Positions 51,352-62,848 of a stretch of 64,000 nucleotides of DNA are shown piece by piece; within the stretch, counting starts at the first letter, position 1, and each line of letters starts with the position of its first letter. The DNA lies in contig NZ_JACHCP010000013.1 of NCBI RefSeq assembly GCF_014207185.1, positions 1-64,000 of the forward strand, read 5' to 3'. Origin of the DNA: Rhodanobacter sp. A1T4. Lineage in GTDB: Bacteria; Pseudomonadota; Gammaproteobacteria; Xanthomonadales; Rhodanobacteraceae. Both the position numbers and the translations under genes were made by a program. The notes below the pieces were generated by a model. The model was not told where the DNA came from. It did no database searches and worked only from the letters and a program-made list of their open reading frames with translations.

Positions 51352-52371
51352 TCAGGCTGACTCGGTAACACCGGCTGCATGGGCCTGCAGGTCGGCGTGA
51401 TAGGACGAACGTACCAACGGACCGGACGCGACATGATGGAAGCCCATCGCCTCGCCGGCTTCACGCAAAGCCTCGAATTCTTCGGGAGTCCAGTAGCGCA
51501 CCACCGGATGATGGTGCGGCGTCGGCTGCAGATACTGCCCGATGGTGATCATCTCGACGTCATGGGCGCGTAAATCTCCCATGGTCTCGATCACCTGGTC
51601 CCAGGTTTCACCCAGGCCAAGCATGATGCCGGACTTGGTCGGCACGTCCGGATGCTGCGCCTTGAAGCGCTTGAGCAGGTCCAGCGACCACTGGTAGTCG
51701 GCGCCAGGGCGCACTTCGCGATACAGGTGCGGCACGGTTTCCAGGTTGTGGTTGAACACGTCCGGCGGAAAATCCTTGAGTACTTCCAGCGCACGCTCCA
51801 TACGACCCTTGCCGCGGAAGTCGGGCGTGAGGATTTCGATTCTGATGTTCGGACTGGCGTGACGAACCGCGCGGATGCAGCTGGCGAAGTGCTCGGCGCC
51901 GCCATCGCGCAGATCGTCGCGATCGACCGAGGTAATCACCACATAGCGCAGGCGCATGTCGGCAATGGTCTCGGCCAGTCGCGCCGGTTCCAGCGGATCG
52001 GGTGCCACCGGGCGGCCATGCGCCACGTCGCAGAACGAGCAACGCCGTGTGCAGACTTCGCCAAGAATCATGAAAGTGGCCGTGCCCTTGCTGAAGCACT
52101 CGTGGATGTTCGGACACGAGGCTTCTTCACACACGGTGACCAGCGAGTTTTCGCGCAGACGCGCCTTCAGCTGCTGCACCGCATTGCCTTGCGGCAATCG
52201 GACGCGAATCCAGCTGGGCTTGCGCAGCATCGGCACCGCGGTATCGAAGCCCGCACGGTTCAGCGCGATCTTGTCGTTGCCCAGCTTTTTTTCAGGCACG
52301 CGCATATCCGCAGTGCCGGTAACGACGCTGATCGGAATGCTGCGGATTGGTGTGGCGGAAGTGTCGCTCAT
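51352..52371 (-). CDS. lipA: Lipoyl synthase LipA
   Basis: 339 residues. Two iron-sulfur cluster motifs: Cys81, Cys86 and Cys92 (auxiliary cluster) and C-T-R-R-C-S-F-C at 107-114 (radical SAM). R-S-S-Y-H-A-D near the C-terminus holds the usual cluster-ligating serine. It inserts two sulfurs into octanoyl-protein to make the lipoyl cofactor. The gene starts 9 bp after lipB. Confidence 0.97.
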   Translation of the reverse strand: MSDTSATPIRSIPISVVTGTADMRVPEKKLGNDKIALNRAGFDTAVPMLRKPSWIRVRLPQGNAVQQLKARLRENSLVTVCEEASCPNIHECFSKGTATFMILGEVCTRRCSFCDVAHGRPVAPDPLEPARLAETIADMRLRYVVITSVDRDDLRDGGAEHFASCIRAVRHASPNIRIEILTPDFRGKGRMERALEVLKDFPPDVFNHNLETVPHLYREVRPGADYQWSLDLLKRFKAQHPDVPTKSGIMLGLGETWDQVIETMGDLRAHDVEMITIGQYLQPTPHHHPVVRYWTPEEFEALREAGEAMGFHHVASGPLVRSSYHADLQAHAAGVTESA

Positions 52372-52380
52372 CGGCAGTAC

Positions 52381-53049
52381 CTAGACCGCCACACGGGCGG
52401 GGAGTTCAGGCAGGACAGGAGCGGCCGGCTCGGCATCGAAACCGAACTGGCGGCAAAATTCACCGATCAGCACTTCTTCGACGTCCGCCAGACGCGATGG
52501 ACCGCCGCAGTCTACCATCTGCGTCACTTCCAGGCCCTTGTAACCGCAGGGGTTGATGCGCTGGAACGGCTCCAGATCCATGTTCACGTCCAGGGCCAGA
52601 CCGTGGAAGCTGCAGCCGCGACGCACGCGCAATCCCAGCGCAGCGATCTTGGCGGCACCCACATAGACACCGGGCGCGCCATCGAGCCGGGCGGCTTCAA
52701 TCTGCCAGTGCGCCAGGCTGTCGATGATCGACTGTTCGATCTTGTTGACCAGTTCGCGCACGCTGACGCCGACGCGGCGCAGGTCGATCAGCGGATAGGC
52801 CACGATCTGGCCAGGCCCGTGATAGGTCACCTGGCCACCGCGGTCGACCGGCACCACCGGAATATCGCCCGGGATCAGCACGTGCTCCATCTTGCCGGCC
52901 TGGCCAAGGGTGAACACCGGGTCATGCTCCAGCACCCAGAGCTCGTCGACGGTATCGGCCACGCGGTTGTCGGTGAACGCACTCATCGCTCGCCACACCG
53001 GCTCATACGGCTGGCGGCCAAGGCGACGAACTTTCAGCGGCAACGACAT
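52381..53049 (-). CDS. lipB: Octanoyltransferase LipB
   Basis: 222 residues from the ATG at 53049 (the open frame continues upstream without support). [13 protein letters not shown] is the family signature; G-A-A-K-I-A-A-L-G has the catalytic lysine and I-N-P-C-G-Y the acyl-accepting cysteine. It moves octanoate from acyl carrier protein to lipoyl domains, the step before LipA. Confidence 0.95.
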   Translation of the reverse strand: MSLPLKVRRLGRQPYEPVWRAMSAFTDNRVADTVDELWVLEHDPVFTLGQAGKMEHVLIPGDIPVVPVDRGGQVTYHGPGQIVAYPLIDLRRVGVSVRELVNKIEQSIIDSLAHWQIEAARLDGAPGVYVGAAKIAALGLRVRRGCSFHGLALDVNMDLEPFQRINPCGYKGLEVTQMVDCGGPSRLADVEEVLIGEFCRQFGFDAEPAAPVLPELPARVAV

Positions 53050-53213
53050 GGATGGCCTGGGGCAAGGGGGCGCAGAACGAGCAACATCAGGGGCAAAAGC
53101 CACGAATCAAGGCGCCGCGCCCAAAAAAGACGATCGCATTTCGGCGGGAAAAGCGAGAAATCGGCAATAGCGCAGGGCAAACGATCCCTGTTCCATATTG
53201 CCCGCCCCGCTTT

Positions 53214-53504
53214 TCACAGCGTGTACCGAATATCCGCATTCTCGCGCAGCGCCGCGTGTGCCGCTTCGTACTGCTCGCGGCTTTCACAGCGAACGGTGAC
53301 GGTGACCGAGACGAAGTTGCCTTCGCCCGATTGCCGGTGTCGCACGGTTTCGTGGAAAACGTGCAGGCCGGCGCGATCAAGGATCTGCGGCACGTGGGTG
53401 GGCAGGTTGGCACTGGCCTTGCCGACCGCGGTGATCTCGAACTCACCGGGAAACTGGAAGCCCTTGCCGTCCTGCTTGGCCTTGCTGAAGTCGATCGGTT
53501 CCAT
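53214..53504 (-). CDS. ybeD: DUF493 family protein (YbeD)
   Basis: 96 residues from the ATG at 53504, which overlaps the TGA of the carboxypeptidase gene (TGATG), so translation is coupled. A ferredoxin-like fold with F-P-G-E-F-E-I-T-A-V-G and F-V-S-V-T-V-T-V. The same order dacA-ybeD-lipB-lipA is found in Escherichia coli. Function unsettled; a regulatory role for lipoate synthesis is suspected. Confidence 0.92.
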   Translation of the reverse strand: MEPIDFSKAKQDGKGFQFPGEFEITAVGKASANLPTHVPQILDRAGLHVFHETVRHRQSGEGNFVSVTVTVRCESREQYEAAHAALRENADIRYTL

Positions 53505-54748
53505 CACTTGCTACCTGGGGCGGGTTCGCTGGTGGTCTTGCTGCTGTGGAACCAGAGCAGGATGCTGTCCCACAGACGGCCGAAGAAGCCGCACTGCGGC
53601 GCATCGTTCAAGGCAATCAGCGGAATCGTCTGCACCGGCTGGTCGGCCAGCGTGATGCGCAGCGTACCGACCTGCTGGCCTTTCTTGAACGGCGCGATCA
53701 GTGTGGACGGAATATCCATCGTCGCCTTGAGCTGGTCGTACTGGCCGCGCTTGACGGTGACCTGGACGTCGTCGGCAACGCCGATCGGCAGCTGGTTTTG
53801 CTCACCCTTCCACAACTTCGGCGTAACCAATGGCTTGCTGGCGTCGTAGAGCTTGTGTGTTTCGTAGAAACGGAAGCCGTAGCTGAGCAGGGCCATCGCC
53901 GAATCGGCGCGCGCCTTCTCGCTGCTGGCACCCATCACGATGGCGATCATGCGCGACTCGCCCTGCTTGGCCGACGCCGCAAGGCAGAATCCAGCCGCCG
54001 CGGTGTGGCCGGTCTTGATGCCGTCCACGCTCGGATCGCGCCACAGCAACGTGTTGCGGTTGCCCTGCTTGATGCCGTTCCACTCGAACTGCTTGATCGC
54101 GGAGATCGCGTAGTCGTCGGGGAAATCATGGATCAGCGCGCGCGACAGGATCGCGATGTCGTGCGCGGTGGTGTAGTGGTTGGCGATCGGGTAGCCGGAC
54201 GCGTTCTCGAAGTTCGAGTTGACCATGCCCAGCTGCTTGCCGTACGCGTTCATCAGGCCGGCGAACGCATCTTCGGAGCCGGCAGTGTGCTCGGCCAGCG
54301 CGATCGCCGCATCGTTGCCGGACTGGATGATCAGGCCGTACAGCAGATCCTTCAGCGGCACCTGGCTATTGAGCTTGAGGAAGCTCGTGGAACCGTCGGT
54401 ACCCGCACCGCCGCCACGCCAGGCACGCTCGCTGATGGTGACCGGATCGGTCATGTGGATCTTGCCGTTGGCCACTTCGGCCGATACCACGTAGTCGGTC
54501 ATGATCTTGGTGATTGAGGCCGGCTCCACGCGCAGGTCGGGATCCTTCGAGGCGAGAATCTGGCCCGTGGCGTAATCCATCAGCACCCAGCTTTTGCCAT
54601 CCACGTCCGGCGGCGGCGGCACCGGTGCATCGGGCACCACGGGTCGCGGTACCGGCGAGGGACGCGGTGGTGGCGTTTGCGCGACGGCAACGCCGAGCAG
54701 CAAGGTCAGGGCAGCAAACGGAACCAGGGTGCGGCGCAAAAAATTCAT
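53504..54748 (-). CDS. dacA: D-alanyl-D-alanine carboxypeptidase (PBP5/6 type)
   Basis: 414 residues with signal peptide and a proline-rich linker (about 25-48). Penicillin-binding motifs: S-I-T-K at 78-81 (nucleophile Ser78), S-G-N at 143-145 and K-T-G at 245-247. A C-terminal domain and an amphipathic end (I-L-L-W-F) attach it to the inner membrane. It removes the terminal D-Ala of peptidoglycan pentapeptides. Confidence 0.95.
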   Translation of the reverse strand: MNFLRRTLVPFAALTLLLGVAVAQTPPPRPSPVPRPVVPDAPVPPPPDVDGKSWVLMDYATGQILASKDPDLRVEPASITKIMTDYVVSAEVANGKIHMTDPVTISERAWRGGGAGTDGSTSFLKLNSQVPLKDLLYGLIIQSGNDAAIALAEHTAGSEDAFAGLMNAYGKQLGMVNSNFENASGYPIANHYTTAHDIAILSRALIHDFPDDYAISAIKQFEWNGIKQGNRNTLLWRDPSVDGIKTGHTAAAGFCLAASAKQGESRMIAIVMGASSEKARADSAMALLSYGFRFYETHKLYDASKPLVTPKLWKGEQNQLPIGVADDVQVTVKRGQYDQLKATMDIPSTLIAPFKKGQQVGTLRITLADQPVQTIPLIALNDAPQCGFFGRLWDSILLWFHSSKTTSEPAPGSK

Positions 54749-54828
54749 CGTTGTGTGTCGTCCAGTCTTTGAAATGGCGTCACCGCATGGGCGTCGGCAT
54801 CGAGTAACAAGAGGTTGAAAAGTTCCGC

Positions 54829-55803
54829 TCAGTCTACCGCGACGCGCGGCCTGGGCAGACCCATGTCGGTGATCTGGTCACTGACTTTGTCAGCGCTATC
54901 AGCATCTGCCAGCGGTCCGAGGCGCACACGATGCACGGTGTGACCGTTGATTTCAGCATCCATTACCTGCACCGGAGCAAAATTGGCCGCACGCAATCGC
55001 TGTGCCACCTGCTCCGCATTGGCCGAATCGGAAAACGCGCCGACCTGCAAATAGATGCCCGGTAGCTTTCCAGGCGGCGCGGCCGGGGGCGGTGGTGGCA
55101 GATCGCGTATCGGTTCGCCTGGATCGATGCCGCGCACTTCCACCAGGCCGGTGCCCTTGGGCCAGACGCCAATCTTCACCGCGGCCACGTAGGACAGATC
55201 GATTACCCGATCCTCGTGAAACGGGCCGCGGTCGTTGATCCGCACGATCACGCTTTTGCCGTTGGCCAGATTGGTGACGCGCGCATAGCTGGGCAGCGGC
55301 AACGTCTTGCTGGCAGCGGTGAAGCTGTACATATCGTAATTTTCGAGGCTGGACGTCTTGTAGCCGTGGAACTTGTTCCCGTAGAACGACGCGATGCCAC
55401 GCTCCACATAGCCGCTTGCCGAAGGCAGCACGTTGTAGGTGCGACCGAGCACGGAATACGGCGATTTGTTGCCATAGAGCGCGCGCGGCTCGACCTTCGG
55501 CACGGGTTCGACCAGGTTGCTGATATCCGGCGGAGGCCCGTCCGGCACGCTGTCGTCACTGTCGCGATAGCGGCTACTCTGGGATTTGCTGGTGTCATCG
55601 GTAAAGCCGCCGCTGCTGCCGGCGTAGCCCGCGGAAGGTGCCGACGACGATGGCGATGCCCGACCATAAGCACGCGGCGTGCTTTGGGTCGGCTTGGCTT
55701 TGGAGCCACTGCAACCGGTCAACAGCAGCAGGATCAGAAGCAGCATGGCGGCCATCAGCACCGCCGCTGCCGACCTCGCCGGGCCGCCGCCGATTTTTCT
55801 CAT
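54829..55803 (-). CDS. rlpA: Septal ring lipoprotein RlpA
   Basis: 324 residues. Lipobox L-L-L-T-G-C (Cys31). A double-psi beta-barrel (about 135-225: G-I-A-S-F-Y-G, T-A-A-S-K-T-L-P-L-P and I-N-D-R-G-P-F) and a C-terminal SPOR domain (about 245-320; Y-L-Q-V-G-A-F). RlpA cuts denuded glycan strands at the septum. Its ATG overlaps the mltB stop by 4 bp. Confidence 0.95.
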   Translation of the reverse strand: MRKIGGGPARSAAAVLMAAMLLLILLLLTGCSGSKAKPTQSTPRAYGRASPSSSAPSAGYAGSSGGFTDDTSKSQSSRYRDSDDSVPDGPPPDISNLVEPVPKVEPRALYGNKSPYSVLGRTYNVLPSASGYVERGIASFYGNKFHGYKTSSLENYDMYSFTAASKTLPLPSYARVTNLANGKSVIVRINDRGPFHEDRVIDLSYVAAVKIGVWPKGTGLVEVRGIDPGEPIRDLPPPPPAAPPGKLPGIYLQVGAFSDSANAEQVAQRLRAANFAPVQVMDAEINGHTVHRVRLGPLADADSADKVSDQITDMGLPRPRVAVD

Positions 55804-56819
55804 TGCGCGGAGTCCGCCTGCACGCCGGCCGCAATCGCCTTGGCCAGTTGATCGACCGCCATCGCGTAGAGTGGGCTGCGGTTGTAACGCGTGATCACGT
55901 AGAAATTCGGGAAGGTGAACCAGTACTCCCGACCGTTTTCACCTTGCAGCGTCTGCAGGCTGCTGAGCTGTCCCGGATTCACCGACTGCAGCGGCGCATA
56001 GCCCCACGCTTCCAGCTGTTCCAGCGGCCACTGTGGCTGGGCATCCTTCACCGTGATCGGCTTTGACGCAGCGTCCGGCTGCGCGCGCATGGCCACCTCG
56101 CCACCACTGACCCAACCGTGCTTGGCGAAATAATTGGCCACACTGGCAAGGATATCGGGCAGCGAGTTTTTCAGATCGATATGGCCATCGCCATCTTCGT
56201 CCACCGCAAAATCGCGGATGCTTGACGGCATGAACTGACCCCAGCCCTCGGCACCGGCGTAAGAGCCGGTCAGCGTATCGATGGGCCCGCCAAGATGGCT
56301 GTCGGGCAGCTCCAGCAAGGTTTTCAGCTCGCTGCGGAAAAACGCGGCGCGCGGTGGGTAGTACAGCCCTAGCGTAACCAGCGCATCGAGCACCTTGTAT
56401 TTGCCGGTGACGCGTCCGTAGAACGTTTCCACGCCCACGATCGCCACGATGTACTGCGGCGCCACGCCGTACTGCTGACCGATCTGTTCCAGCAAGGCGC
56501 GGTGTTCGCGATAGAACGCGATGCCGTCATCGATGCGCTTGTCGGTCAGGAAGATGGGGCGGTACTCGCTCCACGGCTTCGCCTCGGCCGGACGACCCAT
56601 CGCATCGAGAATGCTCTGCTTGCGCTGCGCGCCATCGAGCAGCGCATTCAGAGCCGCGGGATCTTTGCCAGTATCCCGCGTAACTTCTCGCACTAGCGCG
56701 TCCTGACCGGGATGCGTTTCGGCCAGCGCGGGTGAAAGCGCTGCCATCGACAAAAGCATCGAGGCGACGACCACTCGGATCGGGGCGACGTTGAAGCGCG
56801 ATACGGAAGTAGCAGTCAT
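55800..56819 (-). CDS. mltB: Lytic murein transglycosylase B
   Basis: 339 residues from the ATG at 56819, which begins the signal peptide (A-L-A-E-T). The catalytic glutamate is Glu131 in I-V-G-V-E-T-F-Y-G-R. W-G-Q-F-M-P-S-S is the usual family motif. It cuts peptidoglycan glycan strands, forming 1,6-anhydro ends. No lipobox, so it is a soluble periplasmic form rather than the lipoprotein of E. coli. Confidence 0.93.
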   Translation of the reverse strand: MTATSVSRFNVAPIRVVVASMLLSMAALSPALAETHPGQDALVREVTRDTGKDPAALNALLDGAQRKQSILDAMGRPAEAKPWSEYRPIFLTDKRIDDGIAFYREHRALLEQIGQQYGVAPQYIVAIVGVETFYGRVTGKYKVLDALVTLGLYYPPRAAFFRSELKTLLELPDSHLGGPIDTLTGSYAGAEGWGQFMPSSIRDFAVDEDGDGHIDLKNSLPDILASVANYFAKHGWVSGGEVAMRAQPDAASKPITVKDAQPQWPLEQLEAWGYAPLQSVNPGQLSSLQTLQGENGREYWFTFPNFYVITRYNRSPLYAMAVDQLAKAIAAGVQADSAQ

Positions 56820-56914
56820 GCGGGATTTTCGTTGGCGTTGAAACAGCATCGTCGAGAGCCTAACACGTGGTTCGCAGCACACCCGATGCGTTGAATGCGG
56901 CGATCAAAACACAT

Positions 56915-58030
56915 TCACTCATGCATCTTGCGATTGGCATGGATCGACATAAGCACACCAAACCCGACCAGCAGCGACACCGCCGAGGTGCCGCCATAAC
57001 TCACCATCGGCATCGGCACACCGACGACGGGCAGCATGCCGGCAACCATACCGCCGTTGACGAATACGTAGACGAAAAAGCTCATACCCAGCGCGCCAGC
57101 CAGCAGACGCGAATAGGTATCGCGCGCTTCCATCGCGATCCACAGGCAGCGGCCGATGATGAAGGCATAAAGCACAATCAGCCCGATCACGCCGACCAGG
57201 CCAAACTCTTCGGAAAACACCGCAAAAATAAAGTCGGTCGTGTGCTCGGGCAGAAAATCCAGTCGCGACTGCGTGCTCTGCTGGAAACCCTTGCCATACA
57301 TGCCACCCGAACCCACGGCGATCTGTGACTGGATGATGTGCCAGCCGTTGCCCAGCGGATCGGATTCGGGATTGAGCAGGGTCAGGACGCGATCGCGCTG
57401 GTATTGATGCAGGAAATGCCAGGCCACCGGAATCATGCCGCCCACCGCCGCCACGATCAGGCCCATGCGCCACCACGCCATGCCCGAAAGAAACAGCGCG
57501 AACGCACCGGCCGCGGCCACCAGCAGGGCCGTACCGAGGTCTGGCTGCTTGACGATCAGGGCCACGGGAACAGCGATCAGCAAGCCGACCACCGCGATGT
57601 CTTTCCAGCGCGGCGGCAGTTGGCGCGGATGCAGATACCAGGCGACCATCATCGGCATGGTCAGCTTGAGCAGTTCGGACGGCTGAAAGCGCATCACGCC
57701 CAGGTTGAGCCAGCGGTTGGCACCGCGGCCCTCGCCTAGCACCGCGACAATCACCAGAAAGGCAGTGCTGGCCAGATACAGCCACGGCGTCCAGTTACGT
57801 AGCACCGATGGCGGAATACGCGAAATCAGCAGCAGCAGCGCAGCGCCCAGTACAAAGCGCGCCGCCTGTCCGCTGACCATGGAAAGGCTGCTGTCGCTGG
57901 CGCTGTACAGCGTCACCAATCCGACCATGGCCAGCAGGATCAGCGCCATTGCGAGCGGCAGATCGATGCGTGGCCGGGTGAGGATGCGCCGCAGGAAACG
58001 CTGCAGACGTATCGTCATCGTGTCGATCAT
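56915..58030 (-). CDS. rodA: Peptidoglycan glycosyltransferase RodA
   Basis: 371 residues, about ten membrane helices. SEDS signatures: R-G-A-N-R-W-L-N-L-G, F-Q-P-S-E-L-L-K, K-Q-P-D-L-G-T-A and, near the end, M-P-M-V-S-Y-G-G-T-S. It polymerises glycan strands in the elongasome together with PBP2. Its ATG overlaps the mrdA stop by 4 bp. Confidence 0.96.
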   Translation of the reverse strand: MIDTMTIRLQRFLRRILTRPRIDLPLAMALILLAMVGLVTLYSASDSSLSMVSGQAARFVLGAALLLLISRIPPSVLRNWTPWLYLASTAFLVIVAVLGEGRGANRWLNLGVMRFQPSELLKLTMPMMVAWYLHPRQLPPRWKDIAVVGLLIAVPVALIVKQPDLGTALLVAAAGAFALFLSGMAWWRMGLIVAAVGGMIPVAWHFLHQYQRDRVLTLLNPESDPLGNGWHIIQSQIAVGSGGMYGKGFQQSTQSRLDFLPEHTTDFIFAVFSEEFGLVGVIGLIVLYAFIIGRCLWIAMEARDTYSRLLAGALGMSFFVYVFVNGGMVAGMLPVVGVPMPMVSYGGTSAVSLLVGFGVLMSIHANRKMHE

Positions 58031-59988
58031 GGGCCGCCCTCGCTGCTTGAGCTTTCTACCGGCTGATCTTCCACCGACACACTACCGGCAGGTGCTGGCA
58101 GCGACTGATACGGCAGTGGCGTGTCTGACGGCGCCGTGCTGCCCTGCATCAGCAGCCACGTATCGAAAATCTTGCGCACGATCGGGCCAGCATCCTTGGC
58201 GCCCCACGCGCCAGCTTCGAGCACCGCAGCGGCGGCAATCTTCGGATCATCGGCCGGCGTGTATGCCTCGAACCACGCGCGATGGCGCGCGGCCAGATGG
58301 GCTGAATTCTTATTCGTGTCGTAAGCGTCGGAAGTGCGCGAGAAACGCTCGGCCGTGCCGCTCTTGCCGGCGATCGGGTAAGGAAACCCATCGTTGAGTC
58401 CCTTGCCGGTGCCGCCGGTAATCACCGCGCGCATGCCTTCGTTGATCACGTTCCAATCGGATGGCTTCTGGATCAGCGACGGACCGCTGGGCGGATTCGC
58501 CAGCATCTGTGGCCGTGCATCGCCGCTGGCCCGGGTAGCCATGACGAGTCGCGGCAAATAGGGCATGCCGTGACCCGCCAATGTCGCCATCGCATGACCC
58601 AACTGCAGCGGCGTCACCGCCCAGTAACCCTGACCGATGCCGGCGATCACCGTCTCGCCAGGAAACCAGCCCTGCTTGCTGCGTTTGGCCTTCCATTCAC
58701 GTGAGGGAAGAATGCCATCGGCCTCGCCCGTCAGATCGATACCGGTCTTGCCGCCAAAGCTGAAACGACTCATCCAGCTGCTCAGCCGATCGATACCCAT
58801 GTCCAACGCCAGTCGGTAGAAATAGGTGTTGGTCGATTTCTCGATCGCCCGCACCATATTGACCGTGCCGTCACCACCGCGCGTATCGTCGCGATAACAG
58901 CGCGTCTGCCCCGGCAGACAAAACTGACCGGTCGACAACACGGTGTCCTCCGGTCGTCGAATGCCGTATTCAAGACCGCCAAGCGCCAGAAATGGCTTCA
59001 CCGTCGAACCCGGTGGATACGCCCCTTTCAGCGCGCGATCCAGCAGCGGCTTGTCAACGTCGGTGGTCAGCGCGGTGTAGTCGGCGCGGCCAATACCATT
59101 AACGAACAGGTTGGGATCGAAGCTTGGCACGCTGACCATCGCCAGCACCTGACCGTTGCGCGGATCGATCGCCACCGCCGCGCCCGGGCGGCCTTCGAAC
59201 GCGGCCACAGCCGCCTTCTGCATGCGCACGTCGATGCTCAGATAGAGGTTGGTGCCTGGCGTCGGTGGAATGGTTTTCAACACTTGCTGGATGCGGCCAT
59301 CGGCGTTCACCTCGTCCAGCTCATAACCCGGTTTGCCGTGCAGTACATCTTCGTAATAGCGCTCCAGACCGGTGCGGCCGACGTGGCTGGTGCCTTTGTA
59401 TTCATCAGGGTCGAGCCGGTCCAGATCATCGGTATCGATGCGGCTGACGTAGCCGACCACGTGCGCAAACAGCGGCCCCAGGGGATAGTGGCGTGTCAGA
59501 TACGGCACCACATCCACGCCGGGAAAGCGCCAGCGGTTCACCGCGAAACGATCGATCTCGTCTTCGGTCAGATGCAGTTTCAACGGTACGCTATCAAAGC
59601 GACGACTCTGTGCCTGCTGCTTCTTGAACGCATCCAGATCGTCCTGGCCGAGTGGCACCACTTTGCCGAGCTCGGTCAGCAGTGCCTGCATATCCGGTAC
59701 CTTGTCGGGTACTACCTCGAGGCGGAACGCCGGTACATTGTCGGCAAGCAGCACGCCGTTGCGATCGTAGATCAACCCTCGCGCCGGCGGAATCGCCCGT
59801 GGCTTGACGCTGTTGTTGGTCGAACGGGTGGCGAACTCGTCGTGATGCGTGACCTGCAAGAAATGGAAGCGGCTCACCAGCAGACCGAAGCTCAGCAGAA
59901 TCAGCAAAAATCCCACCACGGCACGACGCTGGAACAACGCACTTTCACCGCGGGTATCCTTGAACGATCGCCGGATCTTCATTGGCAT
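58027..59988 (-). CDS. mrdA: Penicillin-binding protein 2 (elongasome transpeptidase)
   Basis: 653 residues from the ATG at 59988 (a second ATG at 59982 is possible). One N-terminal membrane helix (about 22-42), a PBP dimerisation domain, then the transpeptidase with S-T-V-K at 328-331 (Ser328) and a K-S-G-T near residue 540. It crosslinks peptidoglycan during elongation and pairs with RodA. Confidence 0.95.
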   Translation of the reverse strand: MPMKIRRSFKDTRGESALFQRRAVVGFLLILLSFGLLVSRFHFLQVTHHDEFATRSTNNSVKPRAIPPARGLIYDRNGVLLADNVPAFRLEVVPDKVPDMQALLTELGKVVPLGQDDLDAFKKQQAQSRRFDSVPLKLHLTEDEIDRFAVNRWRFPGVDVVPYLTRHYPLGPLFAHVVGYVSRIDTDDLDRLDPDEYKGTSHVGRTGLERYYEDVLHGKPGYELDEVNADGRIQQVLKTIPPTPGTNLYLSIDVRMQKAAVAAFEGRPGAAVAIDPRNGQVLAMVSVPSFDPNLFVNGIGRADYTALTTDVDKPLLDRALKGAYPPGSTVKPFLALGGLEYGIRRPEDTVLSTGQFCLPGQTRCYRDDTRGGDGTVNMVRAIEKSTNTYFYRLALDMGIDRLSSWMSRFSFGGKTGIDLTGEADGILPSREWKAKRSKQGWFPGETVIAGIGQGYWAVTPLQLGHAMATLAGHGMPYLPRLVMATRASGDARPQMLANPPSGPSLIQKPSDWNVINEGMRAVITGGTGKGLNDGFPYPIAGKSGTAERFSRTSDAYDTNKNSAHLAARHRAWFEAYTPADDPKIAAAAVLEAGAWGAKDAGPIVRKIFDTWLLMQGSTAPSDTPLPYQSLPAPAGSVSVEDQPVESSSSEGGP

Positions 59989-60007
59989 GGCATCACGGCG
60001 GCGGTCA

Positions 60008-60493
60008 TCATTGAATCCGCAAACGCGCGCGCAGATCGTCCAGCAGCAGAAACAGGAACGGCCACAGCGCCGCACCCACGAACGGTGAAATCCACCAAGC
60101 TGCTGGCGGCAGCGACGCACCGGCCAGCACCCGCACAACGAGCAGCAGGATGCGATCGTTCAACAGCAGCGCCAGCACGGCAAGCGTCTGTTGCCACATC
60201 GGAAAAAAGCGCAGGCGCGAGCGAAAGCGCAGCGCGATAAAGACCAGGGCACACAAACGCATCGCCTGCTCGCCCAACACCACGCCATTGAGAAGATCTG
60301 CAGCCAGGCCCAGCGTAAAAGCCATGCCCAGCGTGACGCGATCCTCCGACTCCAGGCACCAGTAGAGAAGGATCAGCGCCGGCCAGTAGGGCTTGAACGG
60401 TTCCAGCACCCCAGGCAGCGGCACCAGCATCGACAGCAGCGCGAATACCAACGTGCCGATAAACCACCAGCGGCTCAATCGCTGCCGGCTCAT
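60008..60493 (-). CDS. mreD: Rod shape-determining protein MreD
   Basis: 161 residues, five to six hydrophobic segments. P-Y-W-P-A-L-I-L-L-Y-W and G-L-A-A-D-L-L-N-G are typical MreD positions. An inner-membrane part of the elongasome that works with MreC. The start overlaps the mreC stop by 4 bp. Confidence 0.93.
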   Translation of the reverse strand: MSRQRLSRWWFIGTLVFALLSMLVPLPGVLEPFKPYWPALILLYWCLESEDRVTLGMAFTLGLAADLLNGVVLGEQAMRLCALVFIALRFRSRLRFFPMWQQTLAVLALLLNDRILLLVVRVLAGASLPPAAWWISPFVGAALWPFLFLLLDDLRARLRIQ

Positions 60494-61491
60494 GGCGGTC
60501 CCCCGCTGCTATCGGCCGACGCCGGCGCGGATGGCTTCTTGACGAAAGCACCCGCCTGACTGGATGACGCGGCAGGCACCGTCTCGACTGGTGGCGCCAG
60601 ATCAGCCGGCGGCCCCATCGGGGTTATGGGCGCGGGCGGGCCATCCGGCTCGGCCTGATCGTGCAGCAGCAGTACGTCCTCGCTGCGATCGATGTCTGCC
60701 GCGGGATCGGCCTGCGCCGCCTGGAACATACCTGTGGAAGACGGTGCCACCGAGCGCACATCGCCGACCGGAAACCCGGGTGGAAAACGCCCACCCAGTC
60801 CGGAAGTCAGCAAGTGATCACCCACGCGCACATCGGCCGCCAGCGGAATATTCGGCAGACTCAACTGACCGCTTTCGCGCGAACCGTAAGCCACCGTGCG
60901 CAGGCCGGAGCGCGCGATCACCACGGGAATGGCATGCGAGGGATCGGTTATCAGCATCACCACCGACGTGGTCGGCAATACCTCCTTGATCTGCCCCATC
61001 ACGCCATGCGCGTCGATCACTGGCTGGCCGGGCTTGACGCCATCGCGCGCGCCGACGTTCAAGGTCAGCTGATAGCGATAGGCACCCAGATCCACGCCGA
61101 TGACGTGCGCGAGCTGTACGTTGAGTTCGAGGCTATGCTGGGTATCGAGCAACTGTTTCAGGCGCTCGTTCTGCACGGCGACGGCGCCCATGCGATTCAA
61201 CTTGGCATTGGCCAGCAGCAGGTCTTCGCGCAAGCGCTGGTTTTGCTCGGTCAACCGCTGGCGATCGGCGAAAGCCACACTTGCGGTGCGAATGCCGACC
61301 GCCGGCAAGCCGGCAAGGCGATAGACCGGCTCCACTACCATCGACGCGGTGTAGCGCATACGCCACAGCCAGTTATTGCGATGATCGAGCACCATCAGCA
61401 CCATGGCCAGCGCGAGATAGAAAATCAGCCGCAGCGTGCCAGCCGCATTGCCAGCAAACAGAGGCGAGGATTCGTCGCGCGCGCGCGCCAT
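60490..61491 (-). CDS. mreC: Rod shape-determining protein MreC
   Basis: 333 residues. One membrane helix (about 20-38), a coiled coil (about 75-115) and a beta-domain with V-I-G-V-D, G-V-M-G-Q-I and L-L-T-S-G-L-G-G-R-F-P-P-G. A proline/alanine-rich C-terminal extension of about 60 residues is longer than in E. coli. It links MreB to PBP2 in the periplasm. Confidence 0.94.
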   Translation of the reverse strand: MARARDESSPLFAGNAAGTLRLIFYLALAMVLMVLDHRNNWLWRMRYTASMVVEPVYRLAGLPAVGIRTASVAFADRQRLTEQNQRLREDLLLANAKLNRMGAVAVQNERLKQLLDTQHSLELNVQLAHVIGVDLGAYRYQLTLNVGARDGVKPGQPVIDAHGVMGQIKEVLPTTSVVMLITDPSHAIPVVIARSGLRTVAYGSRESGQLSLPNIPLAADVRVGDHLLTSGLGGRFPPGFPVGDVRSVAPSSTGMFQAAQADPAADIDRSEDVLLLHDQAEPDGPPAPITPMGPPADLAPPVETVPAASSSQAGAFVKKPSAPASADSSGGPP

Positions 61492-61513
61492 GGCCGCCCC
61501 TGACTACCGCGTG

Positions 61514-62848
<1,335 letters not shown>

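Noticed and set aside
49235..51400. A 721-codon open frame antisense to prc
   Set aside because: Same reason: the complementary frame of a GC-rich gene, with no motif; prc on the other strand has clear PDZ and S41 signatures.
51652..53655. A 667-codon open frame antisense to lipA and lipB
   Set aside because: It crosses two well-identified genes and their gap and encodes nothing recognisable.
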